A stretch of DNA of 64,000 bases from Cupriavidus basilensis OR16 (GCF_000243095.1 NZ_AHJE01000030.1:1-64000); one strand, 5' to 3'. Numbered from the stretch's first letter, positions 8,637-17,266 are shown. The notes: generated by a model not told the origin, from the sequence alone. Program-made: numbers and translations.

Positions 8637-9902
8637 TTAAGCCTCCAAATACCTCTCCACCAACCGAGCCCAATAAGCCGCCCCAACCGTCAAATTCTCA
8701 TCATTAAAATCATACCCAGCGTTATGCAGCAAAGGCTGCCCCGCCCCATTCCCCATCCGCACAAAACACCCCGGCCGCTGCTGCAGGAAGTAAGCAAAAT
8801 CCTCGCTCCCGGCGATCAGCGGGAAATTCGCCACCACCTTGTCAGACCCCACCAGTTCCTCCGCTACCTCGCGGGCGAACTCGGTCTCGCGCTCGCTGTT
8901 GATCAGCACCGGGTAGCCCCGGATATAGTCAATCTCCACCGTAGCGCCATAACCCTCCACATGCGAGCTCACCAGCCGCCGGATACGATCCTCCAGCGTG
9001 CGCCGCACATCGGCGCTGAACGAGCGCACGCTCAACTCCAGCTTGGCGCTCTCGGGGATCACATTGGGCACATGCCCGGCATGCAGCGTGCCGATCGTGA
9101 CCACTGCGGTTTCGTTCGGGTCGATATTGCGCGACACGATGCTCTGCAGCGCCATCACCAGGCTGCCGGCGACCAGGATCGGGTCGATCGACTGGTGCGG
9201 GCGGGCCGCGTGGCCGCCCTTGCCGCGGATGGTGATGGCAACCGTATCGCAGGCCGCCATGAACGGTCCGGCGCGGAACATGAAGGTGCCCGCTTCCACG
9301 CCGGGATGGTTGTGCAGCCCGAAGATCGCGTCGCAGGGAAAGCGCTCGAACAGGCCGTCAGCGAGCATGCGCTCGGCGCCGCCGCCCGCGCCGATTTCTT
9401 CGGCGGGCTGGAAGATCAGGTTGACGGTGCCGTTGAAGTTGCGTGTGCGGGCCAGCTGGCGCGCCGCGCCGAGCAGCACGGTGGTGTGGCCGTCGTGGCC
9501 ACAAGCGTGCATCTTGCCGGCGTGGATGCTGGCGTACGCCAGGCCGGTGCGCTCATGAATGGGCAACGCGTCCATGTCGGCGCGCACGCCAATGCTGCGC
9601 GGACCGTCGCCCTGGCGCAGCGTGCCGACCACGCCGGTGCCGCCAACGCTGCGCGTCACCGCGTAGCCCCAGCCTTCGAGCTGGGTGGCGACCAGCTCGG
9701 CGGTGCGCACTTCGTCGAAGGCGAGCTCGGGGTGCTGGTGGATGCTGTGGCGGATGGCTTCCAGCTCGGCGCGGCTGTCGGCGGTATCGGCCAGTTCGCA
9801 GAATCGTGAAGCGCGGGACGTGGAGCAAGCGGAGGATGCGGGTTGGACCGCACGCGAGTCGGCAAGAAGTGACTCGATCAGTTCGGGGGCGTGTTCTGAC
9901 AT
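8637..9902 (-). CDS. M20D amidohydrolase (hippurate hydrolase / N-acyl amino acid type)
   Basis: A 421-residue cytoplasmic metallohydrolase of the IAA-amino acid hydrolase/HipO subfamily. These enzymes cleave N-acyl amino acids or aminobenzoyl-type amides. The metal site is intact: RADMDALPI, HACGHDGHT, PAEEIGAGG (catalytic EE) and GSEDFA near the C terminus. An N-terminal extension of about 35 residues precedes the conserved AIRHSIHQHPELAFDE. It has no signal peptide. It is a single gene, convergent with the AraC regulator and separated by more than 300 bases from the FAH gene upstream, so it probably has its own promoter. The substrate is not defined by sequence alone. Confidence 0.92.
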   Translation of the reverse strand: MSEHAPELIESLLADSRAVQPASSACSTSRASRFCELADTADSRAELEAIRHSIHQHPELAFDEVRTAELVATQLEGWGYAVTRSVGGTGVVGTLRQGDGPRSIGVRADMDALPIHERTGLAYASIHAGKMHACGHDGHTTVLLGAARQLARTRNFNGTVNLIFQPAEEIGAGGGAERMLADGLFERFPCDAIFGLHNHPGVEAGTFMFRAGPFMAACDTVAITIRGKGGHAARPHQSIDPILVAGSLVMALQSIVSRNIDPNETAVVTIGTLHAGHVPNVIPESAKLELSVRSFSADVRRTLEDRIRRLVSSHVEGYGATVEIDYIRGYPVLINSERETEFAREVAEELVGSDKVVANFPLIAGSEDFAYFLQQRPGCFVRMGNGAGQPLLHNAGYDFNDENLTVGAAYWARLVERYLEA

Positions 9903-10162
9903 GGCAGTACTCGTTTTATTAGGCCACTTTACGAGGCGTAAGACGTAAGGCGTATAGAAAACAGTATTTCACGCTGGCCGCAGAGCGCAAACGGTTTAAC
10001 CCTTTGTAGCGAAATCAGGGGAACAACTGTTGCGAACTGTTGCGAACGGGGGACGGTGCCGCCTTGGCAGGCGCGCGCGGGAACCTGCGGGCGCGCGGTG
10101 ACAGGTATCGATAGCGGTACAAGTGGACCAGCAAGCGGACCAACAAGCGGCACCACAAAGCA
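9903..10162. other. Intergenic region with a 10-base tandem duplication
   Basis: Upstream of the M20D gene the sequence is comparatively AT-rich (9903-10020) and presumably holds its promoter. The decamer AACTGTTGCG occurs twice in tandem at 10025-10044. Near 9930-9950 the related words GGCGTAAG, GACGTAAG and GGCGTATAG follow one another. No convincing gene is present on either strand. Confidence 0.45.
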
Positions 10163-10192
10163 AGAAGGGCGGCCATCGCTGGCCGCCCTTCT
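10163..10192 (-). terminator. Strong hairpin terminator of the FAH-family gene
   Basis: A perfect 13-base-pair stem (AGAAGGGCGGCCA / TGGCCGCCCTTCT) with a four-base loop lies 24 bases beyond the FAH stop codon. Reading the minus strand, the stem is followed by TTGCTTTG, a T-rich tail. This is a good intrinsic terminator candidate. Confidence 0.8.
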
Positions 10193-10215
10193 CCGCGCCT
10201 TTCGGACAATCCGCC

Positions 10216-11058
10216 CTACGCGTACGCCACCACCGTCTGGCCCTGCTCGCCCAGGCCGTCGATGCCCAGGCGCATGGTGTCGCCGGCCTTGAGGAAGCGC
10301 GGCGGCTTGAAGCCCATGCCCACGCCCGGCGGCGTGCCGGTGCAGATCAGGTCGCCGGGGTGCAGCGTCATGAAGCGGCTGACGTAGCTCACCAGCGTGG
10401 CCACGTCGAACACCATGGTGGCGGTGCTGCCCGTCTGCACGCGCTGGCCGTTGACGTCCAGCCACAGGCCCAGCGCCTGCGGGTCGGCCACTTCGTCGCG
10501 CGTGACCAGCCACGGGCCGACCGGGCAGAAGGTGTCGCAGCCCTTGCCTTTGTCCCAGGTGCCGCCGCGCTCGATCTGGAATTCACGCTCGGAGACGTCG
10601 TTGACCACGCAGTAGCCGGCCACGTGCGAGAGCGCATCGGCAAGCGAGACGTCACGCGCCACTTTGCCGATCACCACGCCGAGCTCCACTTCCCAGTCGG
10701 TCTTCTCGGAGCCGCGCGGCAGCATCACCGTGTCGTTGGGCCCGTTGAGCGAGCTGTTGGCCTTCAGGAAGACGATGGGCTCGGCCGGCAGCGCCATGCC
10801 GGCCTCGGCGGCGTGGTCGGCGTAGTTCAGGCCGATCGCCACGATCTTGCCGATGCCGGTCCAGGGCACGCCAAAGCGCTCGGCCTGCACCACCGGCAGC
10901 GTGGCCGGGTCCAGCTTGGCCAGGCGCGCCAGCGCTTCGGCCGATAGCGCCTGCGGCCCGAGGCCGTCCAGCACGCCGGACAGGTCGCGCACGCGGCCTT
11001 CGGCATCGATCAGACCCGGGCGTTCCGCGCCCGGCTTACCCACACGTACTAGTTTCAT
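10216..11058 (-). CDS. Fumarylacetoacetate hydrolase (FAH) family protein
   Basis: A 280-residue hydrolase/decarboxylase of the FAH fold, a family that acts on beta-diketo or 2-oxo acids in aromatic, uronate and ureide catabolism. The start at 11058 is supported by AAGGGGA eleven bases upstream. Characteristic segments are IGLNYADHAAEAG, EPIVFLKANSSL, DWEVELGVVIG (acidic metal ligands) and DLICTGTPPGVGMG near the C terminus. Its start codon overlaps the last codon of a decayed GntR gene, so regulator and enzyme were once one operon, divergent from the MFS-hydantoinase cluster. It may take part in that pathway, but its reaction is not fixed by sequence. Confidence 0.9.
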   Translation of the reverse strand: MKLVRVGKPGAERPGLIDAEGRVRDLSGVLDGLGPQALSAEALARLAKLDPATLPVVQAERFGVPWTGIGKIVAIGLNYADHAAEAGMALPAEPIVFLKANSSLNGPNDTVMLPRGSEKTDWEVELGVVIGKVARDVSLADALSHVAGYCVVNDVSEREFQIERGGTWDKGKGCDTFCPVGPWLVTRDEVADPQALGLWLDVNGQRVQTGSTATMVFDVATLVSYVSRFMTLHPGDLICTGTPPGVGMGFKPPRFLKAGDTMRLGIDGLGEQGQTVVAYA

Positions 11059-11519
11059 CGTTTCCCCTTGGCTTCGGTGGCGATGCGGCCGGCGGGCTCG
11101 GAAAGGGTCCGCGCGACCACGGTCAGGACTTCTTTTGCAGTGTTCTCGGAATGCTGGCGCAGTCCTGCCAGCGCAGCATATCCGCATTGGCGGCGCCGCG
11201 CGCGCGGTGGACCTTGCTCATCAGCGTGGCGTAGATGCCGGCCAGCACCGGATTGGCAGCGCCGTCGATGATCAGCTGGTGGATTTCCTGGTTGGTGCGG
11301 AAATACTCGGTGCGCCGCCCGTGCCGCCGCGAGTTCGCCGGCGGTGGCTTCAAGCCCGTGCAGCGTCTCGAAGGTGGAGCGCAACTCGTCAGTCTTGGAG
11401 ACGTCGAACATCTCGCAGAAGGCGCGCTCGTCGATGCGCGCGCCGGGGGGCAGTTCGCCCTCTTCGATCATGGTGCGCAGCCGCGCGGCGATGCCGAGGG
11501 TGCGCAGGCGGTTGGATTT
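11055..11519 (-). pseudogene. GntR (FCD) regulator remnant with internal deletions
   Basis: The minus strand encodes the beginning of a GntR regulator (SNRLRTLGIAARLRTMIEEG, LPPGARIDERAFCEMFDVSK). It then jumps directly to the FCD-domain opening DELRSTFETLHGLEATAGEL. About 50 residues that should contain the recognition helix and wing are missing. A second break follows at about 11350: the FCD continuation (YFRTNQEIHQLIIDGAANPV, LMSKVHRARGAANADM) is in another frame, and the final helix is degraded again. The last frame ends in a TGA overlapping the FAH start codon. The gene cannot make a working repressor. The neighbouring transporter operon may therefore be constitutive or under other control. 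Confidence 0.82.
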
Positions 11520-11567
11520 AGGAAGCGTTGCGTTCGCATAACAATAAAATCAACAACTTACGAGAGT

Positions 11568-11577
11568 TGTAATTACA
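11568..11577. promoter_or_regulatory. Palindrome TGTAATTACA upstream of the MFS operon
   Basis: A perfect 10-base palindrome in the AT-rich divergent region between the GntR remnant and the MFS gene. It is followed about 14 bases later by a possible -10 element (CCTATACT, near 11588-11595). Its position suits an operator for the now broken GntR regulator. The assignment is inferred from symmetry only. Confidence 0.5.
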
Positions 11578-11659
11578 GATTACGTATCCTATACTCCGTC
11601 CCAGTTGCGCGACACACAACACAAACCGCTCTACCATTCCCCCAAAGGAGACAAGCGTC

Positions 11660-12958
11660 ATGCAAACGACAAGCCGGGCTGCAGCGCTAACGGAGACGAA
11701 GAGCTCCGTACGCTGGAAGATTTTCCTGATGATGTTGTTCCTCATCGCCATCAACTACATCGACCGGGCCTCGCTCTCGGTGGCGATGCCGCTGATCGCC
11801 AAGGAGTTCGATCTCAGCCCCACCATGCAGGGGCTGATCCTCAGTTCCTTCTTCTGGACCTACGCGGTCATGCAGATTCCCGGCGGCATGCTGGCGGACA
11901 AGTACAAGCCGCGTATCGTGATCGCCACCGCCACCGTCTTCTGGGGCGCGTTCCAGGCCCTGGCGGCCGTGTGCACCAGCGCCGGCGCGCTGTTGCTGAC
12001 CCGGCTCGGGCTGGGCGCGGCCGAGGCGCCGATCTACCCGGCCGGCGGCAAGCTCAATGCGATCTGGATGACACAGAACGAACGCGGCCGCGGCGCCACC
12101 CTGCTCGATGGCGGCGCGCCGCTGGGCGCGGCGCTCGGCGCCATCATCATCACCTGGCTGATCACCGCGCTGGGCTCCTGGCGCCTGGCTTTCGTGGTCG
12201 CTGGCGTGGGCACCGTGCTGGCCGGCATGCTGGCGTGGTACTACGTGCGCAACTCGCCGCGCGAACACCGTGGCGTCAATGAGCTCGAAGCAAGCTATAT
12301 CGAGGCCGCGCAAGCCAGCGAGCACCGCGCCGAGCCGGCCAACCTGTCGGGCCGCTCGCTCGACTTCCTCAAGTACCGCTCCGTATGGTGCATGGCGATC
12401 GGCTGGATGTGCTTTAACAGCGTGTTCTACGGCCTGCTGACGTGGATGCCGAACTACCTGAACAAGGTGCACGGCTTCGACATCAAGCAAATGGGCGGCG
12501 CCAGCTTCATCATCTTCTTCTCCGGTTTTGTCGGCGAGCTCATCGGCGGCTGGATCGCCGACAAGTGGAAGGCCGCCGGCGGCGCCCCCAACCTGGTGAT
12601 GCGCACCCTGTTCGGCATTGCCGCCGTGGTGGCTACCGTGTCGATCTTCTCGGTGGCGTACGTGAAGGATCCGGTGGTGGTGGTTGCGCTGCTCTCCTCC
12701 ACGCTGTTCTTCCTGCGCTGGTGCGGCCTGTACTGGTGCATCCCGTCCATCCTCGGCACCCGCAACAAGGTGGGCGTGCTGGGCGGCATCATGAACCTGG
12801 GCGGCAATATCGGCGGCATCACCGTGCCCATCATCGTCGGCATGATCGTGCAGTTCACCGGCTCGTACTTCCTGGCGCTGATGTTCTTTGCCGCCGCCGG
12901 CGTGGGCCTGCTGATTTCCTCGACCGCGATCGACTACGAGAAGAAGCTGCCGGTCTGA
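11660..12958 (+). CDS. MFS transporter, anion:cation symporter (glucarate/galactonate) type
   Basis: A 432-residue, twelve-helix carrier. After a 20-residue leader, the segment LFLIAINYIDRASLSVAMPL is the family hallmark of the ACS group, which imports organic anions such as sugar acids, phthalate or tartrate with protons. The intracellular motif GGMLADKYKPR follows helix 2. It heads a plus-strand run with a serine hydrolase, a decarboxylase-like protein, a hydantoinase and a racemase-like protein. It is therefore the likely uptake route for the substrate of that pathway, probably a carboxylate. AAAGGAGAC lies just upstream of the ATG. Confidence 0.92.
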   Translation: MQTTSRAAALTETKSSVRWKIFLMMLFLIAINYIDRASLSVAMPLIAKEFDLSPTMQGLILSSFFWTYAVMQIPGGMLADKYKPRIVIATATVFWGAFQALAAVCTSAGALLLTRLGLGAAEAPIYPAGGKLNAIWMTQNERGRGATLLDGGAPLGAALGAIIITWLITALGSWRLAFVVAGVGTVLAGMLAWYYVRNSPREHRGVNELEASYIEAAQASEHRAEPANLSGRSLDFLKYRSVWCMAIGWMCFNSVFYGLLTWMPNYLNKVHGFDIKQMGGASFIIFFSGFVGELIGGWIADKWKAAGGAPNLVMRTLFGIAAVVATVSIFSVAYVKDPVVVVALLSSTLFFLRWCGLYWCIPSILGTRNKVGVLGGIMNLGGNIGGITVPIIVGMIVQFTGSYFLALMFFAAAGVGLLISSTAIDYEKKLPV

Positions 12959-13094
12959 GCGCGGCCCGATTTCCACATCAAGCCCCATCCCCCATCCCCT
13001 GTACGCGCCGCGCCGGCACACGCCGGCAGCGGCGCGGCTTGAACCGATCCCGTCCCGGCGCACCCCGCGCACCGGACGGTGGAGGAGACACCTC

Positions 13095-14309
13095 ATGAAA
13101 AGAAGCCCCCGCAAACTAGCCAGCGCGGCCATGGCAAGCGCCCTGCTGCTGCTCGGGACCGCGCACGCGCAGGTGCCCGCCGCCGCGCAGGCTGCGACGA
13201 ACAAGGCCGCGGAACTACCCACCGCCCAGCCCGAGACCGTCGGCGTCGATTCGCGCAAGCTCATCGCGCTCTCGCAGTGGATCCGCCGCGACCAGCTCGA
13301 TGTGCGCAGCCTTATCGTCGTCAAGGACGGCAAGGTTGTGTTCGAGCGCTACGGCGACGAACTCGGGCGCGACTACAACCACGAGCTTTACTCCGTCACC
13401 AAGTTCATCAGCGCTCTCCTGGTCGGCACGCTGGTGGGCGACGGCAAGCTCAGCCCGCAGGACAAGCCCGCCCCGCTGCTGGCCGCCGCGCGCCCGGACC
13501 TGGCGCCGGCGCTGGCCGACAAGCAGGACATCGCGCTGCGCCACCTGATGTCGATGTCCAGCGGCCTGTCATACAAGCTGGTGGAAGGCACCGACACGCT
13601 CTACTACGGCGTGCCCGACCGGCTGAAGGTGGCCGCCTCCGCCGCCGTGCGCACCAAGGCCGGCACCGAGTTCGACTACATCGACGTCAATCCCGTGCTG
13701 GTCGGTGCCACCATCACGCAGGTCAGCGGCCAGCCCGAGCAACGCTATGGGGAGGCACGCCTGTTCAAGCCGCTCGGCATGTCGCATTACCGCTGGGATG
13801 GCGCCGACGGCAAAGGCGCGGTCTCCGGCGGCTGGGGCCTGCGCCTGCGCACCATCGACATGGCCAAGCTCGGCCTGCTGATGCTCAACCAAGGCAAATG
13901 GCAGGGCCAGCAGATCGTGCCCGCCAGCTGGGTGGCGCGCATGACCACGCCCGCCGGCCCCGCGGCTGACTATGGCTACTACTGCTGGGTCAACAACATC
14001 GTCAAGAGCGAGCGCGAGTTCAGCGCGATGGGCTTCAAGGGCCAGTTCATTACCGTGCTGCCGCGGCAAAACGCCGTGATCGTGATGAACAGCATCATGT
14101 CCACCGCCGGCGGACTGCGCGATGCGGCCTACCTGGACCTCTATCGCAAGATGGTCAACGACTACGTGCTGCCCGCGCTGCAAGCCGGCAACAGCGTCAA
14201 GCCGGATGCCGCGCTGCAAGCCGCCCTGCGCCAGGAACTGGCGCTGGCGCGCGCCAGCCACGGCAAGCCTGGCACCGCCCTCGCCTTCAACGACAAGCCC
14301 GAACAATAA
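13095..14309 (+). CDS. Secreted serine hydrolase, class C beta-lactamase family
   Basis: A 404-residue protein with a signal peptide (residues 1-25, ending AHA) and the penicillin-binding/beta-lactamase fold. The catalytic SxxK motif is SVTK (S100, K103). The second motif lies in FDYIDVN, where the usual Y-x-N is Y-I-D. GFKGQF near residue 316 occupies the region of the third motif. Proteins of this type are often esterases, amidases or peptidases, not antibiotic-resistance enzymes. It sits 136 bases after the MFS gene and 67 before the decarboxylase-like gene, so an accessory role is likely, such as releasing a substrate in the periplasm. GGAGGAGA precedes the start. Confidence 0.87.
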   Translation: MKRSPRKLASAAMASALLLLGTAHAQVPAAAQAATNKAAELPTAQPETVGVDSRKLIALSQWIRRDQLDVRSLIVVKDGKVVFERYGDELGRDYNHELYSVTKFISALLVGTLVGDGKLSPQDKPAPLLAAARPDLAPALADKQDIALRHLMSMSSGLSYKLVEGTDTLYYGVPDRLKVAASAAVRTKAGTEFDYIDVNPVLVGATITQVSGQPEQRYGEARLFKPLGMSHYRWDGADGKGAVSGGWGLRLRTIDMAKLGLLMLNQGKWQGQQIVPASWVARMTTPAGPAADYGYYCWVNNIVKSEREFSAMGFKGQFITVLPRQNAVIVMNSIMSTAGGLRDAAYLDLYRKMVNDYVLPALQAGNSVKPDAALQAALRQELALARASHGKPGTALAFNDKPEQ

Positions 14310-14376
14310 CGAGCAAGGCCCGGCGCACAGCATCGCATCGCTTCGGGCCTCGCCATCTCCTAGAGAGCCTTACCCC

Positions 14377-15105
14377 ATGACCAAACGTACCCTTCTCGGC
14401 ATGCTCACGCCGTCGTCCAACACGGCGCTGGAACCCATCACCAGCGCGATGGTGAGCGGCCTGCCCAATGTCAGCGCGCATTTCTCGCGCTTCACCGTCA
14501 CCGAAATCTCGCTGCGCGACCAGGCCCTTGGCCAGTTCGACCTCGACAAGATCATCGGCGCGGCCAAGCTGCTGGCCGATGCGCGCGTGGACGTGATCGC
14601 ATGGAACGGCACTTCCTCCGGCTGGCTCGGCTTCGAGAAAGACCAGGCGCTGTGCCGCCAGATCACCGAGGCAACCGGCATTCCCGCCACCACCTCGGTG
14701 CTGGCGCTCAACGAAATCCTGGAAAAGACGGGCGCGGGCGACTTCGCCCTGGTGACGCCGTACCTGGACGACGTGCAGCAACGCATCGTGCAGAACTACA
14801 AGCGCAACGGCTTTAGCTGCACGGCCGAGCGCCACCTTGACCTGCACGTGAACTACAGCTTCGCCGAGGTCGAAGAAGACACCATCCGCCGCATGGTGCG
14901 CGAAGTGGCGCAGCACAAGCCGTCAGCCATCACCACGTTCTGCACCAACCTGCGCGCGGCGCACCTGGTGGAAGAACTGGAGGCCGAGACCGGCATCCCC
15001 GTGTACGACACCATCTCCACCGTGGTGTGGAAATCGCTGCGTCTGGCCGGCGTGGATACGCGCGCGCTGCGCGGCTGGGGCCGCTTGTTTGCCGAAGTGG
15101 AATAA
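14377..15105 (+). CDS. Asp/Glu racemase superfamily protein, arylmalonate decarboxylase-like
   Basis: A 242-residue protein of the maleate isomerase/arylmalonate decarboxylase branch (COG3473). The N-terminal motif MLTPSSNTALEP and the second half TTFCTNLRAAHLVEELE are typical. Racemases and maleate isomerases use two cysteines. Here the second is present (C189), but the first position reads AWNGTSSG, with Gly78 in place of cysteine. The same Gly/Cys pair (G74/C188) defines arylmalonate decarboxylase. A cofactor-independent decarboxylase or related one-base chemistry is therefore more likely than racemisation. The start was chosen at the ATG at 14377, preceded by GAGAG. It stands 14 bases before the hydantoinase gene. 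Confidence 0.84.
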   Translation: MTKRTLLGMLTPSSNTALEPITSAMVSGLPNVSAHFSRFTVTEISLRDQALGQFDLDKIIGAAKLLADARVDVIAWNGTSSGWLGFEKDQALCRQITEATGIPATTSVLALNEILEKTGAGDFALVTPYLDDVQQRIVQNYKRNGFSCTAERHLDLHVNYSFAEVEEDTIRRMVREVAQHKPSAITTFCTNLRAAHLVEELEAETGIPVYDTISTVVWKSLRLAGVDTRALRGWGRLFAEVE

Positions 15106-15119
15106 GGAAGAGAGGGCGC

Positions 15120-16511
15120 ATGAACACCGAACTCGATCTGGTCATCCGTAACGCCGAGGTGGTCACCGCCTCGGACCGCTTCACCTGCGATATCGGCGTG
15201 CGCGATGGCCGCATCGCCATGCTGGGCAATGACCTGCCGCGCGCCGCGCGCGAGATGGATGCCACCGGCCTGCTGGCGCTGCCGGGCGGAGTGGATGGCC
15301 ACGTCCACCTGGACCAGCCCATGCCCGACGGCATGCGCATGGCGGATGACTTCTTCACCGGCACGCGCGCCGCGGTATGCGGCGGCACCACCACGGTGAT
15401 CCCGTTCGCGGCGCAGGAAAAGGGCGGCTCGCTCAAGGCTGCGGTGGCGGACTACCATCGCCGCGCCGAGGGCCGCGCGGTGGCGGATTACGGGTTCCAC
15501 CTGATCGTGGCGGACCCCACGCCGGAAGTCTTGCAGCACGAATTGCCCGAGCTGATTCGCCAGGGCTACACCTCGTTCAAGGTCTATATGACCTATGACG
15601 ACCTGAAGCTGTCCGACCGCGAGATGCTCGACGTGCTCGACGTGGCCAAGCGCAACGATGCGCTGGTGATGGTGCACGCCGAGAACGCGGATTGCATCTC
15701 GTGGCTCACCATCTCGCCGCGTTTCCACGGCATGGCCCGGCCCGCGCTGGTGGAACGCGAAGCCACGCATCGCGCGATCACCTTTGCCGAGCTGGTCGAC
15801 GTGCCGATCCTGATCGTGCATGTCTCCGGCAAGGAGGCGATCGAGCAGATCCGCTGGGCACAGGGCAGGGGGCTGCCGATCCTCGCGGAGACCTGCCCGC
15901 AGTACCTGTACCTGACGGCCGAGGATATGGGCTTGCCTGGCGATGATGGCTACGAAGGCGCCAAGTGCGTGTGCAGCCCGCCGCCGCGGGATCCGGAGAA
16001 TCAGGCGGCCGTCTGGCGTGCGCTGACCAATGGCGTGTTCAGTGTCTTTTCCTCGGACCATGCGCCGTTCAACTATGACGATCCGCAAGGCAAGAAGCTG
16101 GGCGGCACGGCTCAGCCGTTTGACCACATTCCCAATGGCGTGCCCGGCATCGAGACCCGGCTGCCGCTGCTGTTCAACGGCATCGCGCAAGGCAGGCTTT
16201 CGCTGCACCAGTTTGTCGAGCTGACTTCGTACCGGCCGGCGCGGCTCTATGGCTTGTACCCGCGCAAGGGCACGATCGCCGTGGGCGCCGACGCGGATAT
16301 CGCCTTGTGGGATCCGCAGCGCAAGGTGCGGATCGCCAATAGCGACCTGCATCATGCAGTGGACTACACGCCGTACGAGGGCATCGAAGTGACCGGCTGG
16401 CCGGTGCATTGCTTCTCACGTGGCGAGTTGCTGGTTGAGGATGGCAAGTACCTGGAGCCGGCGCCGGGGCGAGGCAGGTTCTTGCCCGCGGGCGCGCCTT
16501 CCCTGGTTTGA
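15120..16511 (+). CDS. Dihydropyrimidinase / D-hydantoinase
   Basis: A 463-residue cyclic amidohydrolase that opens dihydropyrimidine, hydantoin or similar ureide rings. The full binuclear metal site is visible: GHVHLD (H61, H63), SFKVYMTYDD (carbamylated K154), MVHAEN (H186), LIVHVSGKEA (H234) and SSDHAPFN (D313). The length fits the family (about 460). The ATG at 15120 follows AAGGAAGAGAGG; a longer frame upstream overlaps the preceding gene. It is tightly coupled to the decarboxylase-like gene before it and the racemase-like gene after it. No N-carbamoylase lies in this cluster, although two carbamoylase-type genes occur 36-42 kb away. Confidence 0.95.
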   Translation: MNTELDLVIRNAEVVTASDRFTCDIGVRDGRIAMLGNDLPRAAREMDATGLLALPGGVDGHVHLDQPMPDGMRMADDFFTGTRAAVCGGTTTVIPFAAQEKGGSLKAAVADYHRRAEGRAVADYGFHLIVADPTPEVLQHELPELIRQGYTSFKVYMTYDDLKLSDREMLDVLDVAKRNDALVMVHAENADCISWLTISPRFHGMARPALVEREATHRAITFAELVDVPILIVHVSGKEAIEQIRWAQGRGLPILAETCPQYLYLTAEDMGLPGDDGYEGAKCVCSPPPRDPENQAAVWRALTNGVFSVFSSDHAPFNYDDPQGKKLGGTAQPFDHIPNGVPGIETRLPLLFNGIAQGRLSLHQFVELTSYRPARLYGLYPRKGTIAVGADADIALWDPQRKVRIANSDLHHAVDYTPYEGIEVTGWPVHCFSRGELLVEDGKYLEPAPGRGRFLPAGAPSLV

Positions 16512-16528
16512 TTTTTGCGGACACGATC

Positions 16529-17266
16529 ATGCGTATTCTTGTTGTTAATCCCAATATTTCAGAAAGCGTCACCGCGCTGATCCGCGCGGAGGCTGCGCGC
16601 ACGGCTTCGCCCGGGACTGCCTTGACGATGGCTACGGCGCAGTTCGGCGTGGCCTACATCGAGACCCGCTTCGAGGCGCTGGTGGGTGGCTATGCGACGG
16701 CTTGCGTGGCGGCGGAGCATCAGGGGCAGTTCGATGGCCTGGTGGTGGCGGCGTTTGGCGATCCGGGGCTGGCGGGGTTGAAGGAATTGTTCAATGTGCC
16801 GGTGGTGGGAATGACGGAGGCGGCGCTGGCCAGCGCCTGCCTGCTTGGGCAGCGCTTTTCCATCATTGCGATCTCGCATCGGATCGAGGCCTGGTATCGC
16901 GAGTGCGTGGCGGCTAACGGGCTGACCGCGCGGCTGGCCAGCGTGCGCTCGTTGCAGCAGCCGTTGCGCGATATCGGCAGCGTGCAGGAGGATCATGCGG
17001 CGCGGCTGGAGGAACTCAGCCTGAAGGCGGTGCGCGAGGATGGCGCGGATGTGATCATCGTGGCCGGTGCACCGCTGGCCGGGCTGGCGCGTACGCTCAA
17101 GGACCGGATTCCGGTGCCGGTGGTGGACGGCGTGTCGAGCGCGGTGCGGCATTGCGAGAGCTTGATTGCGCTGGCGCCCACCGGTGCGGCGGAAGGCAGC
17201 TTCGCGCGCCCGCCGCGCAAGCCCAATCGCGGCTTGCCGCCTACGCTGGCGGCGATGCTGGACTGA
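16529..17266 (+). CDS. Hydantoin racemase family protein lacking both catalytic cysteines
   Basis: A 245-residue member of the Asp/Glu/hydantoin racemase family (HyuE/COG4126), recognised by MRILVVNPNISESVT, the segment GDPGLAGLKE and the C-terminal HCESL region. In hydantoin racemases the two acid-base cysteines lie in ACFGDPG and GCAGMA. Here these read AAFGDPG (A75) and AGAPLAG (G180). With both cysteines absent, ordinary two-base racemisation is unlikely, and the protein probably performs another reaction in the same pathway. The ATG at 16529 was chosen; a TTG at 16508 overlaps the hydantoinase stop. It is the last gene of the cluster and is convergent with an epimerase gene. Confidence 0.85.
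   Translation: MRILVVNPNISESVTALIRAEAARTASPGTALTMATAQFGVAYIETRFEALVGGYATACVAAEHQGQFDGLVVAAFGDPGLAGLKELFNVPVVGMTEAALASACLLGQRFSIIAISHRIEAWYRECVAANGLTARLASVRSLQQPLRDIGSVQEDHAARLEELSLKAVREDGADVIIVAGAPLAGLARTLKDRIPVPVVDGVSSAVRHCESLIALAPTGAAEGSFARPPRKPNRGLPPTLAAMLD

Noticed and set aside
13095-14309. Antibiotic-resistance class C beta-lactamase
   Set aside because: The fold and SxxK motif fit, but the second motif is Y-I-D and the context is catabolic; no regulator of the AmpR type is present.
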